Positions 31,901 to 42,800 of a DNA stretch of 64,000 bases are shown here, piece by piece. The stretch comes from Adiantum capillus-veneris. Taxonomy: Eukaryota; Streptophyta; Polypodiopsida; Polypodiales; Pteridaceae. The stretch spans positions 157,727,247-157,791,246 of the forward strand of contig CM043943.1 of NCBI GenBank assembly GCA_014529385.2. Reading direction: 5' to 3'. The notes under the pieces are model-generated. The model was not told the DNA's origin, did not search any database, and was given only the letters and a program-made list of their open reading frames with translations. The translations under genes were made by a program, and so were the position numbers. Every line of letters starts with the position of its first letter. Positions within the stretch are counted from its first letter, which is position 1.

Positions 31901-33454
31901 TAGTGCCCTACGCCCTGCTAACTAGTTTTCAACTTAAAAAGTCATCAGTTTAGCTAAAAAGCCCCTTTATAGGCATTTCAGTCTCCGAAGTCGTCTTTTT
32001 GCCTTGGAGTTGAATTTCTTCAACTTTTCTTCTCGAGAGTTGCATTTCCAGCTCATTGGATATGTTGTGAAGCCATCTATTTGGTTGAACTTGACTTTGG
32101 CTTCCCTTTCTCCATCTTTCTCCTTTTGGTTGCCCGAAAGCGTCTTTTTCACCATCGGTAAGTGAATCAGCTTTCTTTTGGGTTTTGCTTGCAAACATAA
32201 GTCATCCATGTATATTTGAAGCTGCTTGTGAAGTTTCATTTCATTCGGTCGTCAATTTCAGCCGTTATGCCAAAATGACTCTTTGTGTGTCCGCAGCCGA
32301 ATCGGTTGTTCCGACCTACTTTTGGTGGTCCAAACCTGGAGATACTCCATGGTTGCATTTCCCTCGATGTTGTTAAGCTTCCTGAGAAGTTTTGTGTCGT
32401 TTCGACAACTTTTTCCTGTTTGCCTCTTGCAGGCTCTGTTGACCTAGGGTTTTTCAAGTCGTTCTTTCTCGAGCTTTGAGTGTTAGAAACCCATCTTCTA
32501 TGCTAGGGTAACCCACCACTAATTTCTTGCAAGGTTTGGTTAGGCGGTTGTGCCCCTACCTAGCGTTCTTCCCCATTCCCCGTCTGCTCTTGTTTCTTGG
32601 TTTTGGCCAGTTTTCGCGACAAAAGTTAACGATAAGCATCAAAAGCTTATGGCAACGAGTCTACCTCTCATGTCTGGTGTCCTCTGAGCTCTCGTAGCAG
32701 TCGTAGAAGGCGGTAGAAGGTCGGATGCTCCTGTGTGCTCTTTGCTCTCTCCAAGAAGGTAATAGTGGAAATGAGAAAGTGAAGTGAAAAATACTTAACT
32801 TCGGACTTCCCGGATCACTTGTTACCAAATTTGACATGTGCTCCTATCTCGTCGTGAAATGCACTTTAGGATTTGAAATTTCTCAATTTGGACTCCGTTT
32901 GACCTGTTTCTGAGAAATCTGTCCACTTTGCCAAAATTCTGTCATTTCGGGCTTTCCGCAACTTTTCCCGAATTGTACTCAATTTTTACCATGGGTTGCC
33001 CTTGTCATTAGGATCATCACCATCTATTCTTTTCTTTTTTCTGATCTCGTTTCTCCTGCTTTTTTATTTTTCTTTTACTTTTATTAAGAAAATCATAAAA
33101 AATAAAGAAAAATAGCAAATTGAAGCCAAAAAATTCCAAACATACACAATAAATAGCTGGTAACCCTGTGTATATGAATATACACTTATTTGTGATTTCT
33201 GGACTTGGATTACCACTTTTTTCCACTTTTTAGCTCCAAAAACACTCTTATTTAGTGATATTTACACGTCTAGAGACCCAAATTCATCATTTGATCTCTT
33301 CTTGTTACAAAACAAGGTATATAAGGGCATAAATATTATCAATATCCGCAATCAAACATAAAAATTGCAAAATCATGTAAGACACTGCCCTTGTAATATA
33401 ATTTTTGTTTTTCTTTGTTTTTGTCGCTTGTAGCTGCTTTGTAGCTCCTGTATA
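31901..33454. other. Spacer of the giant element
   Basis: No convincing ORF. A 23-nt string at 32195-32217 (plus strand ACATAAGTCATCCATGTATA plus TTT) is identical to the stretch encoding the RT active site at 37235-37257. The short Lys-rich frames here (31950-32239, 33017-33226) have no recognisable homology. Part of the spacer may be an ancient remnant of another element's end. Confidence 0.5.
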
Positions 33455-33468
33455 CCTCCCCCCCTCCT
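33455..33468 (-). promoter_or_regulatory. Internal polypurine tract
   Basis: The minus strand reads AGGAGGGGGGGAGG. It contains the same 12 nt (GGAGGGGGGGAG) as the terminal tract at 27359-27370 and lies just after the end of the pol frame (33490). It could prime a second plus strand, like a central polypurine tract, or mark the former 3' end of an ancestral element. Confidence 0.7.
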
Positions 33469-33489
33469 AGTCTGAGTCCTCCTGGACGA

Positions 33490-34888
33490 CTATGAATTGT
33501 CTATGGGCGAAGCAATGTAGTTGTTTTGGTCATAAGTTCCCAATGCAATTGTAGAGCGATGATACAACAGTCTTTCCAATAAAGCTGCTCTTTGTTTGAT
33601 TGAAGGATTGGTGGTCGGGTTTTGGGTTGGTTTTGGCACTTCGGTAGTAGAATCAGTAGATGGATTCTTCTTTACCTTGTTGTTCTTTTGTACAATCCAA
33701 ATCTGCTTCCGCTTCGCTTGTGCTTGCCACAAACTCTTTGCGACCCAAACCTGCTTTGTTCTTTGTGTTGATTTCCTCGCCTTGAAATACCTAGGAGTTT
33801 CCGTGGATTGTACTGAAGGGAGTTCCTGTTTACAAATCTTTGGGATCCAAATTTGCTTGCTATAGCTTTGTGCCGTCATGAACTTCTTTGGAATCCAGAT
33901 CTGTTTCACTGTCCTTGATTGTTGGAATCACTCTGTTGTCTGGTATTGAAGACTCTGTTTTCCACCTTTGTTTCTCTGGCACAACCTTTTTTGGTCTCCA
34001 TACCAACTTTGACTCCGTTTTTTCCCAAGGTTGAGCTGTTATATTATTGCTTGTCTTCCTTATCCACTGTTGAGAGTTCCTCGTCGAAGAGCAATCCAGT
34101 TGTATAGAAACTTTTGGTTGCCATTGCTTCTTCTTTTTCTCTGGTTGTTGTTTACCTTTGTGCTTGGATTCTTCCTTTGGAGTTGGCTCTGCTCCTTTGG
34201 TGAACTTAACTGATTGACTTTCACCTTCGTATTTGATAAGCACTGATTTAGAACTCCAGTCAATCATTGCATTGTATTGCTTCTGCCATGGTTGTCCTAG
34301 CAATAATGGATGTTGTGTAGCTTGGTCTTCAACCACGTAAAACATATGAGGATACACATACTGGTTAATCTGGATATGTAAAACTGTGCATCCGACAGTT
34401 TTGATTGAATTCTCAGAGTAACTCTTTAACTCTTGCTTGGCAGTTTGTAGTTTAGTGTCATTTGTCAATTGTCTATACAAACTGAGTGAAAGTAGGTTAG
34501 CTTAAGCTCCTGAATCCAATAGTGCTCTGGCTTTGATTTGGTTGGTTCCTACTTTGCATTCAATGATGGGTTCTTCTTTGTCATTATCCATTTCTGTTAT
34601 ACTGACTGCGTTTATTCGTATTACTCCTTCATTGCGCTGTTTCTGACGCAGTAGTCTTCTTTTCTCCATTCTTTCCTTCGCCTCGGCTTGCGCTTCCTCC
34701 ACAATCTTTTTCTTTTTCTGGACACATAGCTTTTCTTGATGTATTTTCAGAAGCATGTCTTGGGTTAGCGGAAAAAGATACTTTTTCACTCTGCATCCAC
34801 TAATCCAATTGGGCATTTCTTCTCCATCTAATGTAGCAAGCTTGACGGCTCCACTTGGTGATAGATCTTTAATCACCAGAGGTTCCAT
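33490..34888 (-). pseudogene. Second retropepsin-like domain plus W-x-PK repeat tail (3' end of pol)
   Basis: In frame with the integrase C-terminus. After a Lys/Glu helix (KKKKIVEEAQAEAKERMEKR) comes PIIECKVGTNQIKARALLDSGA. An in-frame TAA (34499-34501, a CAA-type change) follows, then ANLLSLSLYRQL, a flap-like SYSENSIKTVGCTVLHIQI, and HPLLLGQPWQ. This is the order of a retropepsin: D-S-G-A, flap, hydrophobic-G. The catalytic Asp codon is 34511-34513. The tail is basic with at least six short motifs of the form K-x-x-W-x-P-K (KKQWQPK, KLVWRPKK, KQIWIPKK, KQIWIPK, KQVWVAK, KQIWIVQK). A frameshift near 33915 separates the last four. Lesions are the TAA and this shift; otherwise the domain is well preserved. 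Confidence 0.75.
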
Positions 34889-36842
34889 CCCTCACTTTTT
34901 AAGCTTCTTAGCATGTTGTTTCAGAGTGTAAACTAGGACATAGTCCCCAACCTTAAACTCTTTAGTCCGCACATGCTTATCAAAAAATTCTTTTTGTCGC
35001 CTTTTTTGAGCGTAGATAGAAGCTACTGCTTTTAGGCGAAGCTCGTCTAGCTTTTCCAGGTCATCTATTCTATCAGAAAGCTCGTGCCCTGTCCACTCGA
35101 GATCCTTAGCCACCCTTAAGGTTGAAATCAAGAATTCTATTGGTAAGATAGCATTTAGCCCAAAAAACCATGTTATATGGGGTCGTTCCTATTGATGTTT
35201 TATATGCCACCCTATATGCCCATAATGTTGAATGCAACTTCTGGTCCCAGTCAGTTCTCGACTCAGATACAATCTTCGTAAGGACCGTGCATATGGTTTT
35301 GTTTGTTGCTTCAGCTTGTCCGTTTGCTTGTGGATGATACGGGGCTGATTTCCTATGGATTACCATGAATTCATCTAGAAGGATCTCTATCACTTCATTT
35401 ATAAAATGTGTGCCTCGATCACTCACAATTTCTATTGGCAATCCATATCGTACAAAGACGTATTCATATAGAAATTGTGCCGTGGTCCTGGCATCTGCTT
35501 TTTGAGTTGCCTTTGCTTCGACCCACTTTGTTAGATAGTCTGTAGCCACAACGATGTATTGTGCATGAGTCTTATATGCAGGAGGTGAAATGGGTCCGAC
35601 ATAATCAATCCCCCATTTTGCAAAAGCTCTTGCCCCCATCATTGGTCTAAGCGGCATATCATCTCTTTTAAGTGGTACTTTGGTCCGCTGACAGTCATCG
35701 CACCGTTTAACGTATTCCTCAGCGTCCATATGTAATGTTGGCCACCATATTCCTGCGGCTAAGACAAGTTTTGCTGTCTTATCACCTGAGAAATGGCCTC
35801 CACCTACTCCTCCATGAGCTTGCTCTAGTATTATCACATACTCAGTCTCTGATGCGCAAATCCTAAGCTGGTTGTCTTTACATCTCTTATAGAGTTGATC
35901 TCCTATTAAAGCGTAATCTCTAGCTTCTGTCTCTACAGATTTCTGACGAGCTTTTGACGTTCCTTCTGGGAAAGTTCTATTTGTGAGATATTCAACAATA
36001 TACTGACTCCATTCTGGAGCGATCATTATCTGATATAATGTCGAATACTCTGCTGGCGGTTTTGATGAACATACAATACATACAGTGACATATTCATGTA
36101 CGCTTTCTTTCATTCCTGGCCAATAGACTCCCAATTGTAACAAATTCCTATATGTGTTCCTTCTTGAACAATGAAATGCACATTCCTGAACATGTGCTTC
36201 GCGCAGATATATATTATATTCCTCAGGATTGATGCATAGTCGTAAAACATGATCATTTCCCAATTGATACAACCTTCCTGCAACCAATTGAAGATTCTTG
36301 GATTGCTGAATAGCAATATGTTTCTGGTTGTATTCTCTTCTATCGAACTCTCCTCCATAGGTTAATAGGTTAACGACATTTTGAGACCACTTCGGTATCA
36401 TTTCTATGTTGAACAAGTACGCGTCTGGCATGTCGTCATCTACTCCTATAGGGTCTTCTCCATTCGTCAATCGCGAAAGATGATCAGCTCTAAGATGTGT
36501 TTTTCCTTTCTTTACTACTACCGTGAAGTCGAATTCCAGTAAGATAATGAACCATCTCACTATTCTCCCGGTATTGCATGGTTTATTCACTAGGTAGAGC
36601 AAGGCTTGGTGATCCGTAAAAAACACAAACTTGTTGGCTAGAAGATAATGCCGAAATTTCTTCACAGCATATATCATTCCTAATCCCTCTCGCTCTGTTG
36701 TGGTGTAATTCTTCTCTGCATTGTTGAGCTGTCGACTGGCGTAACAGATAGGAAAATCCATGTTTCCTTCTTCTGGCTGAGCCAAATGCATCCTATTGCA
36801 TATGCCGAAGCATCTATATGCACATGGAATATCTTCTCCCAA
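34889..36842 (-). pseudogene. RNase H, duplicated H2C2 modules and integrase of the giant element
   Basis: RNase H: CYASRQLNNAEKNYTTTEREGLGMIYAVKKFRHYLL (in part) and FFTDHQAL. Then two linker-plus-zinc modules: residues about 150-260 (H219, H226, C257, C260) and about 276-390 (H345, H352, C383, C386), both spaced H-x6-H-x30-C-x2-C. The core holds GIDYVG, VSDRGTHF and ANGQAEATNK, giving an intact D, D, E catalytic triad. The C-terminal SH3-like part (FKVGDYVLVYTLKQHAKKLKK) follows a 1-nt insertion in a T run (35162-35167). A TGA at 34889-34891 (CGA-type change) lies before GMEPLVIKDLSPSGAVKL. The upstream join to RT needs one base restored near 36785, so the frames overlap at 36680-36842. Confidence 0.9.
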
Positions 36843-39800
36843 TCTGGTGATTTCAAGACTGGAGCAGTAATGAGTGCCTCTTTCAATTTCTTGAACGATT
36901 CCTCACACTCCTCTGTCCATTCAAAGTTCACTATTAGCCTGTAAAGTGGTTGGCCTATTATAGCGTACATGTAAATGAATCGTCTATAATATCCGCAATG
37001 TCCCATAAAGCTCTGTACTTGTTTCGCATTGGTTGGTCTAGGCATATCCACTATAACTTTTATCTTCTCTAAATCCGTGGATATTCCGTTTTGTGAGACA
37101 ATATGTCCCAGAATTCTGCCCTGTCGGACCATAAACACACATTTCTCAGGATTGAGACAAATGCGATATGTCCTACATTTCTCAAATACTTTTCTTAGGT
37201 GTTCTAGATGCTCATCTCTCAGAAGAGAATGTACACATAAGTCATCCATGTATATTTCTAGAAACAACCTTAAGTATTCTTTGAAAGCATGCGTCATCAG
37301 CCTCTGGAAGGTTGCGGGAGCATTGGTTAGACCAAAAGGCATAACCCTATAAGCATAAATTCCCCACTCAGTTGCAAAAGCTGTTTTATGTTGATCTTCC
37401 AGTGCTATGGCTAGCTGGTTATATCCTGAAAAACCATCAAGAAAGGAGTATGCTGTTTTCCCTGATACACGCTCTAGAACATGATCAGTTATCGGAAGGG
37501 GATAATTGTCCATGATTGTTGCAGCATTCACTTTCTTTAAGTTGACACACACTCGGAGTTTTCCGTTCTTCTTGGGTACCACCACAATTGGGGATACCCA
37601 ATCGGTGTGTTCAATCTCGTATATGAATTCAGCTTCCATTAGCTTATCTATCTCTTCTTTGATTCGCTTAGCAAACGTATCATTATATGTGTATGGTCTC
37701 TGTCTGCTAGGCTTTGCATCTTGTTTTAGTGGGATTGTGTGTTGGCATATCGATGGGTCAACTCCCTTTAAGTCCTTATAAAACCATGCAAACACATCCC
37801 TGTACTCTCTGAGAAGACTCAAAAGTCTCTCTTCCTCGCCTGGAGACAAATCCGTGGCTATGTACATCGGTCTAGGTGTCTCACCTGGAGCTGCTAAATC
37901 AACTTTTTTTGCATCTTCCGGTCCATCATAAGATTCGTTCTCCCTTCTCTCTCGAATAGGTGGGGTTAATACCACCTTCCTATCCTCTATTGTGAATTTC
38001 CTATAGTGAGAGGGAACATCCATGTTTTCCTTGATTTTGGCGTTTTCGTCCTCTCCACTCTCAATTTCTGTCGTCCAAACTTCTTTCAGAGTTTTCTTGA
38101 GCTCTCTGTACTTGTTTTTACGTTCTAGCTTGGACTCCGTGTGTTCTCTGTTGCGCTTGTTCTTTTCTGATTTTTCAGTTTCTGTTTTCGTTCCATTCCT
38201 TTGAACTTGATTTCTTGAGCCTCTTTTGTCTTTTCGTAAGCTCTTTTGATCATTGCCTCTCATTCTTCCAGAAATCTTGTCCTTAACACAATCTTCCGCC
38301 TTTACTAGCATTAGGAATTGATTTTTTCCTCTTATTTTAGGCATCGGATTGGTTCTAACCCCCTTTGTTTTTTTCTTTGCTCTATAGCGTTTCTGGCGTT
38401 GTTTAGTTTGGTTCGGAAAATCATAAAATCGGACATCCGTTATAGTTTCTTCATTTTCACTTGAATTGTCCGTTGACTCGTTGTCTGCTTCATTTTCCCA
38501 CTCTGGATGATCGGGAATGTCGTGAAACACCTCTTCTTCATTTTCCTTTTCCAGTGTATCGTTCTTTTCAGTTTCGAGTATAGTTCTCAACATGAAGTAC
38601 GGAACCACGTCGTACCCGTCCTTGTCGCAAAATTTCGTTGTGGGACCATTTGGAATTGCACAAACATCTAGGGTTGCTAGAATGTGTGTCCATTCTAATG
38701 GTTCAAGCGTGTCCTCTAGAAAGGGTTCTCCTATATAAGTTTCGTCTTCGATAGCCCTTTCTAAAACACATTCTTCTCGTTTCAGACTTCCACATTTCGA
38801 AGCTCCACACATCCATAACTCCTTGGGTTTACCTAACCAAGCTGGAAATTCGGATCCCGCCAAAGTAGCTGAATCAAACTCCTCCACCGGTGTTCGGTTC
38901 ACATCTTTGTAGCTATGGTCTTTCAAGTTCACACGTGTAGTGGTTTCCATATTTCTCAGGTATATGTGATCGTAGCCCCAATCTTGGACCATTTTCAACT
39001 GTCTCATGAATGGTCTTCCCAGTATGATATCATAGTTACTCTCCTTGCCAAAATCGACAATAGCAAAAGTATGTTCGTATTCAATGCCGCAAGAAGTCAC
39101 TACAACTTTCTCTAATAACCCCATAGGTTTCTCCATGTGTCCATCTGCTAATTGGAGTTTCAACCTAGTCTTCCTTATTGCTGGTTTCCCCCATTTTTTC
39201 CAGATTTCTTTTGTAGCAATGGCTACCCCAGCTCCGCTTTTTAGTATTGCCATCGTCTTCACTCCTTGGAATTCAACTGGTAAGGTTGTATTCCCCTCTT
39301 CACCTTCGCAATACTCTCCGACCTTGTTTAAGGGTACAGGCTTAGCGTTCTTTTGTGGTTTACTCAGCTCTTGTATACCCTCTTGCAGTCTCGATGTTGG
39401 GTCTTTTATCCCAAATTTCTCCAAGCATTTTCCTACAGTGGTCCACATATGTGGTCTTAGCCTCAAAAGCTCAGCTAGAGTGATAGTGCATGTTACTGGT
39501 GTTGACAAGACCTCTATCAATCCTTGCGAGTCCATGACTTTTTCTGATGAGATTCTTCGTGAGGGAAGTGCTCTAATCTCGGATTTTGCTTCATACTCTC
39601 CTAAGTATGAAGGTAAGGTATTCAGTGAATGAGGTTTTCTCTCCATTGTTCTAACAGAGCCCCCATCTCCCCAGTAAGATTGCAGATCCAAGTCCACTTG
39701 AGATCCTGCCTCAAATTCCACTATGGGAGGATTCCTGATGTCCTTTTCCCAATTTGTCTGATTAGCTTGGCAACTTAGCTTGTTTGCAAAGTTTGCCTCT

Positions 39801-42800
39801 CTCACTTGTTTCCAAAATTCATTGTAATCCTCATCTCTTCCGTAAGACCTCTGTATGACTGGATGAAAACTCTCTATCTCCTGATCGGTTGTGTTCGACA
39901 CTATGCGGTCATCCTTGTGTGTATTTTCAGGCTTTTGTGCACTGGGAGTTTTTTCAGCTACCCGTGAAACAATAGTCTCTTGCTGAATTGGGTTTTCCGT
40001 TCCACAATTCATTGTTTCTTTTGGTGGTTCTAATAAGGCTTGTGTAGTCTCGATCATTCTCTGGCACATTTCAAGTCTCTGCTTTTCCAATTCCGCGTTT
40101 GGGTATGTCATCCACCTCTGTTCTTGTGTTTGGTTGTTCTTTAACCTAGCTTCGTAAGCTCTCATCAGTGTGTCCAATGGTTCGTGTACTTTGTCAACTA
40201 GCACTGATCCCCCTGAGCTTACGCTAGTTGTTTCTTTGATACTCTTTTGTTTCGTTCTTTCAGGGCTCATCTCTCGTTCCCCGTTTTGACTCTCAAGTTT
40301 TTCTAATCTATCTTTAGTTCGCTTTAGTTCCTCAGCTAGAATAGCGTCTTCACGTTCTTTTCTCAACTTCATGCGTGTTTTTCTAGCTTTCCATGTGTTT
40401 TTCTGACTCCGCGGTCCTGGACTAACCATTTCAGTCGCTAACTTTCCATTCTCAGGTTCTCTAGTGGTTTTCTTAGCTTGAGCTTTAGTAACAACTTGCG
40501 TTAGTATCAGAGTTTCATTTTCAGACCCACTGCTGGTAGGAATAGTTTCTAGCATATTCAATGTCGCCTTTTGCACTTTGTTTGGATTCTTTGAACAATC
40601 CTCAATGAAGTGAGTAACCCCACACTCAGTGCAATAAGCGTTAATTCTAATGATTTCCGTATGTGGACAAACATTCATCAGATGGTCACCTCCACACTTG
40701 TAACAGGGTCCTAGTGCTGGTCTTGGTCCCACTTGATTCGTCCTTTGTGGATAGGATGGTCTTTGTCCTGTTAACCCTCCATGAGCTATGAACATCAATG
40801 TTCTTGCGTCCAAATTGTATCTCTCTTCATCAGAAGCACTTGTAACTGTTGGTGTTCCAACATTCCCAATCATGCCCCATGGTTCTGGTTGTTTGGGTTC
40901 TTCTGGTGGGTAATACACAATTGGAGACATGTGTGCACCAGATTCTTCATAATAGGCTTGAACAGGCACTAAGGCTTGTTCTTCCTGATTCTCTAAGGTT
41001 GGTGCATATCTAATGCCCACTGGTCTTGCTCCTGGTAAAGGTGGTTGTTGTCCCAATACCGGTTGCGGTCTTTCTATCCCCATAGGTCCTGGTACATTTC
41101 CCGTTGGGTATCGAGGTACTGGATGTACCTGAGGTGGTTCTAATTGAGCAGGAGGTGCATACTGACGCTCCCTTACATACCCTTTGTTGTAATAGCACTC
41201 CTCTGTTGGATGGTTTGTCCATTTTTGTTCAATAGCACACCATTTCAGTGTTTTTGGCAATGGTTTTTGGTAGGGTGCCATCCTTTTTAGAGCCTCTTCT
41301 ATCATTTGCTCTACATTTGGCATGGTTGTTATTTGAACATTCTTTTTAGTGGTAGTCTCGCTCGCTACGGAGGAAGAGCTACTGGATGCAAAATCTGTAT
41401 CCGCTGACACCTCTCCATAAACCGTACAGTTATCCACTAAGTACAATGCTTCTCTCGTCACTTGCTCGAAACTTGTACAAGCTTTCAAGTGCAAGTCCTT
41501 CTTGAGAGTGTCGTTCCTCAGTCCCTCAATAAAGAGAACAGATAGTCTGTCATCTTGTGGTCGTTCACGTACTGGACATCTCTCAATGTATTGTTTGAAG
41601 CGAAGTGAAGCTTCCTTCACTTTTTCGTGTTCTCTCTGTTTAAAAGCATATATTTGTGAGACTGTACTGTGCTTAATCTCTCGTTTTGAGAATTCCTCAG
41701 CAAACTCTCTTAGCAAATGGTCAATGTCATGGAATCCTCCTATGTTCAGTGGTTGAAACCATGTCAATGCCGTACCTTCTAGAGTAACACCAAATCCCTC
41801 GTATTGTGTATGGAAATCTGTTATCTGCTCAGCTCTTAAGACTTGCTTAAAGAGTGACACATGTGCATACGGATCTCCTGAACCACCATACTTCTTTGGC
41901 ATACACTTCGCTACTTGAGATGGTCTCATACGTCTATGGTCTGCTACCAATCTCATTGCTCCTGTGTCCCGGCTAAAGCTTTCTCTAGCATCATGGACTT
42001 CATGGGTTACCCTTGTCGGTTCCCCTGCCCTAAATCTACTACTAGGAGGTAAATGTGATGGTTCCGCTTCGAACCTTGGACCTGGAGTGGTATATGTGTG
42101 GATTGGAACTGCACTACCTCGATTTGTATCCATTGACTCTCTGGAATGTAATGATCCCATTGGTCCAAGCTTCGAGTACGGAGGTTGGCTGAAAGAGTCA
42201 GCGACCTGAGTTCTTTGTCCTCCTGTTGTCATTGAGTTTTGCACTCCATTTGTTGGTGCTGGTCTTTGTGATCTAGAAGTAACATAATACTGATGCAGTG
42301 GTCCCCCAAAGTATGTATATCCTTCTAATTCTTTCTTGCCCATTGTTGAGTATTGCCTCCCATACTTGTCGTAAGCGGCAATTTTCACTTCCGATCCCTC
42401 TGTGTAGGTAAAGACATAAAGTCTTTTTCGGTCTGTCAACTCTCCAGTGTAGGGTTCTTCACATCTATAATAGAGATCCTGCTCCCCATTATTATATTTG
42501 TATAGCCCCACATAGATGTTATCAGTGTTGATCCTTGTAGTTTCATTCTCTCTTCTTAACCTCGCATCAGGGAAGTTCATTATTGGTGCTTTCTCCTCGA
42601 GTTCTTCATCTACTTTGGCTTTGGTGCCCATCAATCCCCACTTGTCCACAATGTTAGGGTTTAGGACTACCAAGTACATGGTACCCTCTTCATCTAGATA
42701 TCTATCTCTGCTATAGCTCACAGGCTCTAAGTCCTTGAACTCACTAGGTCTATCTTCTATCTTCACACAATAGCGGTCCATTCCATCCTTGTAGATCTTG

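Noticed and set aside
33017-33226. Short minus-strand ORF with a hydrophobic segment and basic tail, possibly an envelope-like membrane protein
   Set aside because: Only 69 codons in very AT-rich sequence; the Phe/Lys richness is what TTT/AAA codons give by chance, and there is no signal peptide or partner domain.
36680-36842. Overlap of the gag-RT frame and the RNase H frame as a programmed frameshift
   Set aside because: No slippery heptamer at the overlap, and restoring a single T in GCATTTGG gives a continuous conserved RNase H start; a point deletion explains it better.
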